Of a DNA stretch of 64,000 bases, positions 20,858-31,499 are shown in pieces. The translations under genes were made by a program, and so were the position numbers. How positions within the stretch are numbered: position 1 is the stretch's first letter; every line of letters starts with the position of its first letter. The notes under the pieces are model-generated. The model ran no database searches. It was not told the DNA's origin and saw only the letters and a program-made list of their open reading frames with translations. The stretch covers positions 71,472,732-71,536,731 of the forward strand of contig NC_080044.1 in the NCBI RefSeq assembly GCF_012489685.1. Direction: 5' to 3'. The stretch comes from Lotus japonicus (Eukaryota > Streptophyta > Magnoliopsida > Fabales > Fabaceae).

Positions 20858-23694
20858 TGTAACACCCCAATTTCTCAACTGAGGAGTCACATTAGTAACC
20901 TAACAAAGTCTAAGGACCAATCTGCAATCCCTAAAAACCAAGGGAATTTTTTTTCTGTAAAACAACTAAACACTTCGGCTAAAAGGTTGGAAACATACCA
21001 TAACTTTATTTAGATAACTTGTTTCCCGATATACAGTAATAATAGTTTACAATACCATAAGTAAGGTTCAGAATAAACATGCGCACTTTAACAGTGGCGG
21101 AAGCAAGACTTTAATAACAGAGTTCTCATAAAGTAAAAGAGACTCCAACATAATCCACAAGAAGAGAAGCAAAGCTGCTTCTCATACCTCTACTCCACCG
21201 CTTACAACTCGATCTCCAACTCGAGTAGCTATGCCTCGGCGGAAGGATCTCCATCGCCTAATAGCGTTAAGCGCCCAAACAACAAGTAGCAAATAGAAAG
21301 GGTTAACTCCATGCAATTACCATGTATAAAAGAGAAAAATCATGCTGTTCGAATTTAATTACCTGGCATGGTAAATAACTAGCAACATAACTCAACTCAT
21401 ATATCAACAACTTAAACATAAATCGGACTCAGATAATAATAACCTCAACAATGTAACATCAAATCAGATATCAATAAACCAATACGAAAATCCAACAACA
21501 TAGGGTCAGGTGTTAGTTCCCTATAATGCAACTATATGCTGCTAACAAAATGGATCGATCAATATCGTCTCTCAAGACGGGACAATGATAGGACACACCT
21601 CCTCATCGCCACTTATAACGTCATACATGACGGGACAATCATAGGACACACCTCCTAATCGCCACTTAACGTCACACAAGACGGGACAATCATAGGACAC
21701 ACCTCCTGATCGCCACTTAGCATCTCGCAAGATGGGACAATGATAGGACACACCTCCTCATCGCCACTTGACTCAAGCCCTATATGCCAAGTCAGACAAT
21801 AACAAAGCTCACCCAAGGACCAATCCAAAGTAACCACATGTTCCATCCACTAGGAAGCAGTAACGACAGAAACCAGTAAACGGCCGAAGCCTCTCAGAAA
21901 ACATTTTCCAAATTCAGCATAATAATCATAATCATCTGCCAATCAATATAAACATCTTCATCTCAAACACAGGCAGTGCGATAAAAGCATGCAAGACTCA
22001 AAGACGCTCTAAAACCGAGTTACCCTTACCTTCGTGAGTAGAAGTTGGGCATGGAAATTGCGAACCTAGAACAAAGAAAACACAATCATCAACACAAGCT
22101 TCACTAGGAGCAACACGATCTACTAATACTAATCGAAATCGTAAAGAAAGCCTCTAAAGCTTCAGAGTTCCTACTTAGGCACAAATTGACAACGGAGACT
22201 TCGTTCGCTAAAACGAGCATAACTCGAGCTACAGAACTCAGAATGACACGAAACCGGCGCCAAAATTTCGACAATTGAAAGAGCTACGCAATGGCTCAGG
22301 TCATAGAGACCCAAAAATTATTTTTGGACACGGTACCCAAGCAATAAGGTTTCGGCCACTATGGAAAATAGGGTTTTCGAACTTTTTCTTCGATCTAAAT
22401 CAATTCACAAGGTAGTTTTAGGGTAAAACTAAGGCAAAGAAATTGTCGGAACAATTTTCGGACAATCGGGTCGAAATACGACTATCCAGGGGCATTTTGG
22501 TCCAAAATAAAGGCTCAAAACTTCAAAGTTATCAGTTCGGAAAACAAATTTGACAGCAACGATCCTCATGATATCCGTGACAACAAATCCTAAAGGCACG
22601 AAGTCAGATTAAGTCTTTTCGACAATAAAGTTTCGAAATGTGAGACAAAAAGAGTTTTGAGTCAATTTTTCAGATCCTGGACAACTGAATCGCAATCGGC
22701 GATTACTGACAGAGGTTTTAGACTCATGGGAACATAAGGAACATAACCCAAGCGAGAAATCAGAGAAATCGGACAATTTTAGAAAAAGCTCAAAACTTAG
22801 AGCACAGAAACGACTTCAGAAACTCAGCAGAAACAGAAATCAGAGGCAGGATTCATGATAGTTACCTCGATACCTAGAAGTAGGGACGAACTGCACGAAG
22901 ATTGGTCAAGTTTTCGCGGAAATCTCCTCCCCCCTTGCTCCCCACGAAATCAGCCACAAATGGAAAGAAAATGAGAGGATTTTGCTTTTTCGCGCTATTT
23001 ATAGGCGGGTGAAATCGCGGGAAAATGAAAATTTCGCGATTCCGATTTTTGCAGCACGATCACCGAGAAATTCTAAGAGAGATTCTGGCGTCAGAATTCC
23101 AGAACTCAAAACAAATATCTAGGATTTGGGAAAAACGATATCGAAAAACTCAAAAGCGGTGTCGGTTAATCTGCCCCGAAAAACTACTTTTTGCTGTGAT
23201 GCTCAAACGACAAAACTTCCAACTGAAGAAAGATTGGAAACGTCGAAACAAGTCTGGCAACATGGACGGAATCTTCGTTAGAAGTCCCGAATAGAAAAAG
23301 TCTTCATCCATTGCTCGAAAATAGGGTTTCGAAGCAAAGAAATTAGCGTCGGCGGACATCCGAAAAGTGAAACCTATCGTGCGTACAGTCCAGAGTTCCG
23401 AAATGAAACGCTGGTCGAAGGAAAAATAAAGAAAATCTTTAAATTTTCCAAGGATTCGAAATCTCACTTAAAACGTTGCTCTAAAGCGAAATTAGCCTAT
23501 TCTGGACACGCTTGCCATAAGGCGGGTGTGCAGACGACTCGCTCTAATTCCTAAAATGACTACGCAACATTCCTCAAGCAATTCCTGAACTTTCTTCTTC
23601 ATTAATCTTTCTCAAATATCAAACTCCTGTCACGCTTACACTGATTCTACGCGTGAGTCAGAAATTAGCTTGTTCTGAAAATCCAGGTCTTACA
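20858..23694 (-). repeat. 3' LTR of element 1
   Basis: The LTR is 2837 bp and contains four units of the 51-bp tandem repeat (21566-21767). Confidence 0.93.
21566..21767 (-). repeat. 51-bp tandem repeat, four units (element 1, 3' LTR)
   Basis: In LTR sense each unit reads GTGGCGAT-AGGAGGTGTGTCCTAT, then ATTGTCCC and a small inverted repeat such as CATCTTGCGAGATG or CGTCTTGAGAGACG. A 51-base period keeps the frame, which is why a short open frame of 17-residue repeats appears. That frame is probably incidental. Confidence 0.9.
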
Positions 23695-23700
23695 ATACTA

Positions 23701-23706
23701 CCCCCC
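23701..23706 (-). promoter_or_regulatory. polypurine (G6) tract of element 1
   Basis: GGGGGGTAGTAT stands just before the 3' LTR. It is the expected place of plus-strand DNA priming, as in elements 2 and 3. Confidence 0.6.
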
Positions 23707-23731
23707 AAAAAGAAAGTTTCGTCCTCGAAAC

Positions 23732-26700
23732 TTAAGGCTCAGTGAAGAGTTCCGGATACTGTTCCTTCATCCTCTCTTCTAGTTCCCAAGTAGCATCGCC
23801 CGTGACTTGGTTCCAAATCACTTTTACCAGAGGAACCTGCTTGTTCCTCAACTGCTTGATCCTACGTTCCTCAATCCTCATTGGTGCCACTTCAAAAGAC
23901 AAGTTGTCTCTAAGCTGAATATCATCTTCCTTGATGATGTGAGAGGGATCAGGAATATACTTCCTCAATTGTGATACGTGTAGCACATCATGAATCTTGG
24001 AAAGAAAAGGTGGCAACGCAATCCGATAAGCTACTTTACCGACTCGCTCGATAATCTGATACGGTCCAATGAACTTCGGTGTCAGCTTCCTCGACTTTAT
24101 CGCTCTTCCCACTCCGGTAGTTGGTGTCACGCGAAGAAACACATGGTCTCCCGCCTCAAACTCTAACTCTCTCCGTCGTGTGTCAGCATAACTCTTCTGT
24201 CGACTCTGTGACGTCCTCATCTTCTCTTGTATTTGCTTCACTTTCTCAGTAGTTTGTTGTACTAATTCAGGTCCAACGAGAAGATGTTCGCCATCTTGAA
24301 ACCAACATAAAGGAGTTCTACATCTCCTCCCATACAAAGCCTCATAAGGTGCCATTCCAATACTAGCATGAAAACTGTTGTTATAAGTAAACTCGATCAA
24401 CGGCAACAGCTCATCCCAGCTTTCTTGACTATCCAGAACACAGGCTCGCAGCAAGTCTTCCAATGACTGTATTGTCCTCTCTGTCTGTCCATCCGTCTGA
24501 GGGTGATAGGCAGAGCTCAACCTCAACTTCGTCCCAAGCGCCTCGTGCAACGCCTTCCAGAAATGCGAAGTAAACTTCGGATCTCTGTCAGAAACAATAC
24601 TCGATGGTACTCCATGAAGTCGTACAATCTCAGCGACATACACTTTTGCAAGTGCCTCCACATTGAACGTGGTCTTCACCGGTATGAAATGTGCTGACTT
24701 CGTCAGACGGTCCACAATGACCCAAATGGAATCAAATCTCTTCCTCGTAGCTGGCAAAGCTACCACGAAATCCATAGAGATACTGTCCCACTTCCACTCC
24801 GGCACATCAAGTGACTGTAACATACCCGCAGGCTTTTGATGTTCTATCTTCGCCTTCTGACATATCAGACATGCCGCCACAAACTCTGCTACATTCTTCT
24901 TCATTCCTGGCCACCAAAAATTCAACTTTAGATCTTGATACATCTTTGTCGATCCCGGATGAATACTCAATCTGCTCTTGTGACCTTCGTCAAGAATCAT
25001 CCTTCTCAACTCCATGTCCAATGGTACGCAGACACGTCCTTTGCAACGCAGAATGTTGTCGGTTCCTACCTCAAAATCCGGCGCTTTTCCCAAAATGATC
25101 AAGTTCCGTTTCTCGATCAGCTCCTCATCTAACAGTTGTTTCACCTTGATCTCGTTCAGAAAATCACTAGTGATCGTCACCATCCCAAAGCTCAATTTTC
25201 CAGGTGTCACTTGCATACCCAAACTGAGGTCGCGAAAAGTCTCGATAAGTTCCAATTCCTTAATCATCAACGATGAAACATGAATTGTCTGGCGACTCAG
25301 TGCGTCTGCTACAACATTTTCTTTTCCTGGGTGGTACAACAAAGTGAAATCATAGTCCTTGATGAATTCCACCCAACGCCTTTGTCTCATATTCAGATCC
25401 TTCTGATCGAACAGGTACTTCAAGCTCTTATGATCACTAAAAACAGTGAAAGTGCTCCCATAAAGATAGTGCCTCCAAATCTTGAGCGCAAATACCACAG
25501 CCGCTAACTCCAAATCGTGCGTAGGATAGTTCCGTTCATGTATCTTCAATTGCCTTGAAGAATAAGCCACAGCCTTTCGGTGTTGCATCAACACACAACC
25601 CAAACCTTGGTACGAAGCATCGCAGTAAACCTCGTAGGGTTCCTTCTCTTGTGGTAATGTCAGAACTGGCGCGGTCGTCAAACGCTTCTTCATATCTTGG
25701 AAACTCTGTTCACAATCCTCTGTCCAAGCAAAAGGTTGGTTCTTCCGGGTGAGTTTCGTCAATGGTCCTGCAATCTTAGCAAAACCTTCGATGAATCGTC
25801 GGTAATATCCAGCTAAACCGATGAAACTCCTTATATCTGTCACAGTCTTAGGACGCTCCCATGCAAGTACCGCTTCCACTTTACTGGGATCCACAGCAAT
25901 GCCCTCCTTTGAGATGACATGTCCTAAAAACTTTACTTCTTCGAGCCAAAATTCACACTTTGTCGCGTTAGCATACAGTACCTTATCCCGAAGAACTTGT
26001 AATACTTGACGTAGATGTTCCTCGTGTTCTTCACGATTCCTCGAGTAGATCAAGATGTCGTCGATGAACACCACAACGAAGCGATCCAAGAATGGATGAA
26101 AGATCCTATTCATGTAGTCCATGAATACAGCTGGTGCATTCGTAACTCCAAACGGCATCACCAAGTACTCATAGTGCCCATAGCGTGTCCTAAACGCCGT
26201 CTTTTGAATATCCTCATCCTTGACTCTAATCTGGTGATATCCCGATCTCAGGTCAATCTTCGAGAAAATAGCAGCACCCTTCAACTGATCCATCAAATCG
26301 TCAATCCTTGGCAACGGATAACGGTTCTTTATCGTGACTTTGTTCAACTGTCGATAATCCACACAAAGTCGCGATCTTCCGTCTTTCTTCTTCACAAGCA
26401 GCACTGGCGCTCCCCACGGAGAAACGCTAGGTCGGATAAACCCCTTCTTGGTTAAATCTTCGAGTTGACTCTTCAGCTCAGTCAGTTCTGCCGGTGCCAT
26501 ACGATACGGTGCGATTGATATAGGTCCAGTGCCTGGGACTATATCAATTGTGAACTCCATATCTCTGACCGGAGGTATTCCAGGTACGTCTTCGGGGAAC
26601 ACATCCTCGAAATCTTGCACAACAGCAATTCCGTGTACTCCATTCTCCTTAGCTTCCACCACGGTTGTAGACATGAGAGAACTCAAAGCTCCTTTCCTCA

Positions 26701-28222
26701 AAGAAAGCTTTGAAAAGTACGAGTTCAGGAACTCAGCGAGTCCAGCATCGGGAAAGATAACTACCTTATTGGCGCAATCAAGAAGAACATGATGATGGGA
26801 CAACCAATCCATGCCTATGATCACATCCAATCCCTTGAGAGGTAAACAGATTAAGTTTGCTACAAACTTCTTATCTAGGTACATCCAAGGACATTCCAGA
26901 CATGCAGTGTTAGTTACTAGACTCTTAGATGCAGGGATAGACACTGTCAAGTCAAACGGTAGCTTTGACACTTCTAGCTTTAACCTTGCCGCACAAGCTA
27001 TATCTATAAATGAATGCGTAGCACCAGAATCAAATAGCGCGATAAGGGAATTACCCGCAATCTCGCAGGTACTGCGGATCAGACCATCGTCTTCCTCAGC
27101 TTCAGTTCCACTGATCGAGTAGACCCTTCCACCAGCAGTAGGCCTCCTAGCCCCAGCAACATTTGCAGCAGCCTCAACTTTAGGAATCCTGCACTCTGCA
27201 GCAGTGTGGCCTGGCTTGTTGCAGTTCCAACACGCCGCAAGACTCTCAGAACAGTGGTTGGCATAGTGCCCCTTTTTGTTGCACCTGAAGCAAGTCACAT
27301 CCTCCCGATTCCCAGATGGGGTTCTTAGTGCAATTGCATTTCCACCAGTAGGATAAAAGGACCCAGAAGTTGTCCCCCTACCCTGAGGACGAACATACGG
27401 CTTCTTCTGGAAATGCCTACCCTTGTCACTTCTTCCTTGGTTAGTCCTAGCCGGACCTCCACTTCCTTGGTAAGGCTTGTTCAGACCTTGGAATTTGCCC
27501 CTTGCATTATCAATGGCCTCAATCCCCTTGGTCTTCTCCACCAGCACTTGGTAGCGATTCAGTCCTAGCGGTTGCACCGCCCTCTGCAGCTCATAACACA
27601 GCCCCTCAATGAATCGCTCACACATGTAGCCTTCATCAATCTGTCCTCTAAAGTAACGGAAGTGTTTAGCCAACGACTCCAACTTTGCAGCATACTCAGC
27701 AACGGTCATGCCTCCTTGACGGAGTCTCAGAAATTGTGCTTCCTTAGCGGCTCTAGCACTTCTAGGAAAGTACTTGTCCAAGAAAGCTCCACGGAAACAC
27801 TCCCAAGTGATGGCTTGATGGTCAGCCTCCATCATAGCCCTAGCCCCACGCCACCAATACTCAGCTTCACCCGTTAGCAGGTAGGTTGCATAATCAACTT
27901 TCATCTCTGCAGTTGTACGCAAGAAGGTAAAGATCTTCTCCAACTCTTGGAGCCATAAGTCAGCTTCTTCCGGATCGAAGCCCCCAGAGAACTTCGGCGG
28001 ATCCTGACGCTTGAAATCATTCAGACCCCTGGTCTGAGCAGCAGCTAATTCACGTTCCTCCCGCTGAACACGGCGAGCATTCTCTTCAGCTTGGTTTTGT
28101 GCAGCCACCAAAGCAGCAGTAGCAGCACGTTGAGCTTCAGCTTCCTCCCTTGCAGCAGTGTTAGTAACTTGTTGTGCCATAAGGGCAGTCAGATTAGCAA
28201 TAGCTTGCTCCATCGGATTCAT
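23732..28222 (-). CDS. gag-pol polyprotein, element 1
   Basis: A single 1496-codon frame that makes the capsid and all enzymes of the element. It has the same domain order as the copy at 59038-63528: gag, two CCHC zinc knuckles, protease (DSGATHSF), reverse transcriptase (FIDD), RNase H, HHCC zinc finger, D-D-35-E integrase and a chromodomain-like C terminus. The ATG of [11 protein letters not shown] is chosen; the frame extends 33 codons upstream but only to a GTG. Relative to the third element I see a few substitutions, such as Thr to Ile inside the zinc-finger CxxC (CLICQ), which leaves the ligands. No disabling mutation is visible. Confidence 0.93.
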   Translation of the reverse strand: MNPMEQAIANLTALMAQQVTNTAAREEAEAQRAATAALVAAQNQAEENARRVQREERELAAAQTRGLNDFKRQDPPKFSGGFDPEEADLWLQELEKIFTFLRTTAEMKVDYATYLLTGEAEYWWRGARAMMEADHQAITWECFRGAFLDKYFPRSARAAKEAQFLRLRQGGMTVAEYAAKLESLAKHFRYFRGQIDEGYMCERFIEGLCYELQRAVQPLGLNRYQVLVEKTKGIEAIDNARGKFQGLNKPYQGSGGPARTNQGRSDKGRHFQKKPYVRPQGRGTTSGSFYPTGGNAIALRTPSGNREDVTCFRCNKKGHYANHCSESLAACWNCNKPGHTAAECRIPKVEAAANVAGARRPTAGGRVYSISGTEAEEDDGLIRSTCEIAGNSLIALFDSGATHSFIDIACAARLKLEVSKLPFDLTVSIPASKSLVTNTACLECPWMYLDKKFVANLICLPLKGLDVIIGMDWLSHHHVLLDCANKVVIFPDAGLAEFLNSYFSKLSLRKGALSSLMSTTVVEAKENGVHGIAVVQDFEDVFPEDVPGIPPVRDMEFTIDIVPGTGPISIAPYRMAPAELTELKSQLEDLTKKGFIRPSVSPWGAPVLLVKKKDGRSRLCVDYRQLNKVTIKNRYPLPRIDDLMDQLKGAAIFSKIDLRSGYHQIRVKDEDIQKTAFRTRYGHYEYLVMPFGVTNAPAVFMDYMNRIFHPFLDRFVVVFIDDILIYSRNREEHEEHLRQVLQVLRDKVLYANATKCEFWLEEVKFLGHVISKEGIAVDPSKVEAVLAWERPKTVTDIRSFIGLAGYYRRFIEGFAKIAGPLTKLTRKNQPFAWTEDCEQSFQDMKKRLTTAPVLTLPQEKEPYEVYCDASYQGLGCVLMQHRKAVAYSSRQLKIHERNYPTHDLELAAVVFALKIWRHYLYGSTFTVFSDHKSLKYLFDQKDLNMRQRRWVEFIKDYDFTLLYHPGKENVVADALSRQTIHVSSLMIKELELIETFRDLSLGMQVTPGKLSFGMVTITSDFLNEIKVKQLLDEELIEKRNLIILGKAPDFEVGTDNILRCKGRVCVPLDMELRRMILDEGHKSRLSIHPGSTKMYQDLKLNFWWPGMKKNVAEFVAACLICQKAKIEHQKPAGMLQSLDVPEWKWDSISMDFVVALPATRKRFDSIWVIVDRLTKSAHFIPVKTTFNVEALAKVYVAEIVRLHGVPSSIVSDRDPKFTSHFWKALHEALGTKLRLSSAYHPQTDGQTERTIQSLEDLLRACVLDSQESWDELLPLIEFTYNNSFHASIGMAPYEALYGRRCRTPLCWFQDGEHLLVGPELVQQTTEKVKQIQEKMRTSQSRQKSYADTRRRELEFEAGDHVFLRVTPTTGVGRAIKSRKLTPKFIGPYQIIERVGKVAYRIALPPFLSKIHDVLHVSQLRKYIPDPSHIIKEDDIQLRDNLSFEVAPMRIEERRIKQLRNKQVPLVKVIWNQVTGDATWELEERMKEQYPELFTEP

Positions 28223-28539
28223 GCTGTCTGAACCTTGAGTCTCGATCGGTTGTGGAAACCTCCTGTTCCTGTTTTCATGAACAGTCAAAGACCACAACAG
28301 ATACTCAGGCCAGAACAACACAAAGTTCTATAATAACTAACTATGTATATACTTATATCAAATGTATAATTAACAATAACTAGCATAAGGTTATTCACTT
28401 ACGAATAACCTTCAAAAATAATCTATATAAACAGTAATCAAGCACACTCTTCCTCCGATTGACACCCCATCAATCGGTCTCAGAGTTCAAACATCTTAAG
28501 CAGGCACTCTACCCAAAAGCTCTGGTTTTCTAGACCAAA

Positions 28540-28551
28540 GCTCTGATACCA
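28540..28551 (-). promoter_or_regulatory. primer-binding site of element 1
   Basis: On the minus strand TGGTATCAGAGC lies four bases after the 5' LTR. It is complementary to the 3' end of initiator tRNA-Met, the usual primer of plant retrotransposons. Confidence 0.9.
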
Positions 28552-28555
28552 CAAT

Positions 28556-31389
28556 TGTAACACCCCAATTTCTCAACTGAGGAGTCACATTAGTAACCTA
28601 ACAAAGTCTAAGGACCAATCTGCAATCCCTAAAAACCAAGGGAATTTTTTTTCTGTAAAACAACTAAACACTTCGGCTAAAAGGTTGGAAACATACCATA
28701 ACTTTATTTAGATAACTTGTTTCCCGATATACAGTAATAATAGTTTACAATACCATAAGTAAGGTTCAGAATAAACATGCGCACTTTAACAGTGGCGGAA
28801 GCAAGACTTTAATAACAGAGTTCTCATAAAGTAAAAGAGACTCCAACATAATCCACAAGAAGAGAAGCAAAGCTGCTTCTCATACCTCTACTCCACCGCT
28901 TACAACTCGATCTCCAACTCGAGTAGCTATGCCTCGGCGGAAGGATCTCCATCGCCTAATAGCGTTAAGCGCCCAAACAACAAGTAGCAAATAGAAAGGG
29001 TTAACTCCATGCAATTACCATGTATAAAAGAGAAAAATCATGCTGTTCGAATTTAATTACCTGGCATGGTAAATAACTAGCAACATAACTCAACTCATAT
29101 ATCAACAACTTAAACATAAATCGGACTCAGATAATAATAACCTCAACAATGTAACATCAAATCAGATATCAATAAACCAATACGAAAATCCAACAACATA
29201 GGGTCAGGTGTTAGTTCCCTATAATGCAACTATATGCTGCTAACAAAATGGATCGATCAATATCGTCTCTCAAGACGGGACAATGATAGGACACACCTCC
29301 TCATCGCCACTTATAACGTCATACATGACGGGACAATCATAGGACACACCTCCTAATCGCCACTTAACGTCACACAAGACGGGACAATCATAGGACACAC
29401 CTCCTGATCGCCACTTAGCATCTCGCAAGATGGGACAATGATAGGACACACCTCCTCATCGCCACTTGACTCAAGCCCTATATGCCAAGTCAGACAATAA
29501 CAAAGCTCACCCAAGGACCAATCCAAAGTAACCACATGTTCCATCCACTAGGAAGCAGTAACGACAGAAACCAGTAAACGGCCGAAGCCTCTCAGAAAAC
29601 ATTTTCCAAATTCAGCATAATAATCATAATCATCTGCCAATCAATATAAACATCTTCATCTCAAACACAGGCAGTGCGATAAAAGCATGCAAGACTCAAA
29701 GACGCTCTAAAACCGAGTTACCCTTACCTTCGTGAGTAGAAGTTGGGCATGGAAATTGCGAACCTAGAACAAAGAAAACACAATCATCAACACAAGCTTC
29801 ACTAGGAGCAACACGATCTACTAATACTAATCGAAATCGTAAAGAAAGCCTCTAAAGCTTCAGAGTTCCTACTTAGGCACAAATTGACAACGGAGACTTC
29901 GTTCGCTAAAACGAGCATAACTCGAGCTACAGAACTCAGAATGACACGAAACCGGCGCCAAAATTTCGACAATTGAAAGAGCTACGCAATGGCTCAGGTC
30001 ATAGAGACCCAAAAATTATTTTTGGACACGGTACCCAAGCAATAAGGTTTCGGCCACTATGGAAAATAGGGTTTTCGAACTTTTTCTTCGATCTAAATCA
30101 ATTCACAAGGTAGTTTTAGGGTAAAACTAAGGCAAAGAAATTGTCGGAACAATTTTCGGACAATCGGGTCGAAATACGACTATCCAGGGGCATTTTGGTC
30201 CAAAATAAAGGCTCAAAACTTCAAAGTTATCAGTTCGGAAAACAAATTTGACAGCAACGATCCTCATGATATCCGTGACAACAAATCCTAAAGGCACGAA
30301 GTCAGATTAAGTCTTTTCGACAATAAAGTTTCGAAATGTGAGACAAAAAGAGTTTTGAGTCAATTTTCAGATCCTGGACAACTGAATCGCAATCGGCGAT
30401 TACTGACAGAGGTTTTAGACTCATGGAACATAAGGAACATAACCCAAGCGAGAAATCAGAGAAATCGGACAATTTAGAAAAAGCTCAAACTTAGAGCACA
30501 GAAACGACTTCAGAAACTCAGCAGAAACAGAAATCAGAGGCAGGATTCATGATAGTTACCTCGATACCTAGAAGTAGGGACGAACTGCACGAAGATTGGT
30601 CAAGTTTTCGCGGAAATCTCCTCCCCCCTTGCTCCCCACGAAATCAGCCACAAATGGAAAGAAAATGAGAGGATTTTGCTTTTTCGCGCTATTTATAGGC
30701 GGGTGAAATCGCGGGAAAATGAAAATTTCGCGATTCCGATTTTTGCAGCACGATCACCGAGAAATTCTAAGAGAGATTCTGGCGTCAGAATTCCAGAACT
30801 CAAAACAAATATCTAGGATTTGGGAAAAAACGATATCGAAAAACTCAAAAGCGGTGTCGGTTAATCTGCCCCGAAAAACTACTTTTTGCTGTGATGCTCA
30901 AACGACAAAACTTCCAACTGAAGAAAGATTGGAAACGTCGAAACAAGTCTGGCAACATGGACGGAATCTTCGTTAGAAGTCCCGAATAGAAAAAGTCTTC
31001 ATCCATTGCTCGAAAATAGGGGTTTCGAAGCAAAGAAATTAGCGTCGGCGGACATCCGAAAAGTGAAACCTATCGTGCGTACAGTCCAGAGTTCCGAAAT
31101 GAAACGCTGGTCGAAGGAAAAATAAAGAAAATCTTTAAATTTTCCAGGATTCGAAATCTCACTTAAAACGTTGCTCTAAAGCGAAATTAGCCTATTCTGG
31201 ACACGCTTGCCATAAGGCGGGTGTGCAGACGACTCGCTCTAATTCCTAAAATGACTACGCAACATTCCTCAAGCAATTCCTGAACTTTCTTCTTCATTAA
31301 TCTTTCTCAAATATCAAACTCCTGTCACGCTTACACTGATTCTACGCGTGAGTCGGAAATTAGCTTGTTCTGAAAATCCAGGTCTTACA
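28556..31389 (-). repeat. 5' LTR of element 1
   Basis: The LTR is 2834 bp with four 51-bp units at 29264-29465. A TATA box (TATAAATA on the minus strand) is at 30690-30697. The single-base indels relative to its partner cluster between about 30360 and 31150, beside the assembly gap. Confidence 0.93.
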
Positions 31390-31399
31390 CCCGTTCTTC

Positions 31400-31499
31400 N
31401 NNNNNNNNNNNNNNNNNNNNNNNNNNNNNNNNNNNNNNNNNNNNNNNNNNNNNNNNNNNNNNNNNNNNNNNNNNNNNNNNNNNNNNNNNNNNNNNNNNN
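31400..31499. other. assembly gap (100 N)
   Basis: A run of exactly 100 N, the usual placeholder for a gap of unknown size. It lies five bases beyond the target duplication of element 1 and cuts into the polymerase gene of element 2. Frames drawn across it are meaningless. Confidence 0.99.

Larger units (their letters stand above)
20858..31389 (-). mobile_element. complete Ty3/gypsy chromovirus, element 1 (Tekay/Del type)
   Basis: A full-length 10.5-kb LTR retrotransposon. In its own direction: 5' LTR 28556-31389, primer site 28540-28551, leader, gag-pol 28222-23732, G-tract 23701-23706, 3' LTR 20858-23694. The LTRs begin TGTAAGACC and end GTGTTACA. The target duplication CCCGT is intact on both sides (20853-20857 and 31390-31394). 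The polyprotein has no stop. The LTRs differ mainly by seven single-base homopolymer indels and at least one substitution, so the insertion is recent. It landed in a LINE. It is inverted relative to elements 2 and 3. Confidence 0.95.

Noticed and set aside
26015..26455. 146-codon frame antisense to reverse transcriptase (also at 31636-32076 and 60805-61245)
   Set aside because: It is the shadow of a conserved coding frame on the other strand; no domain.
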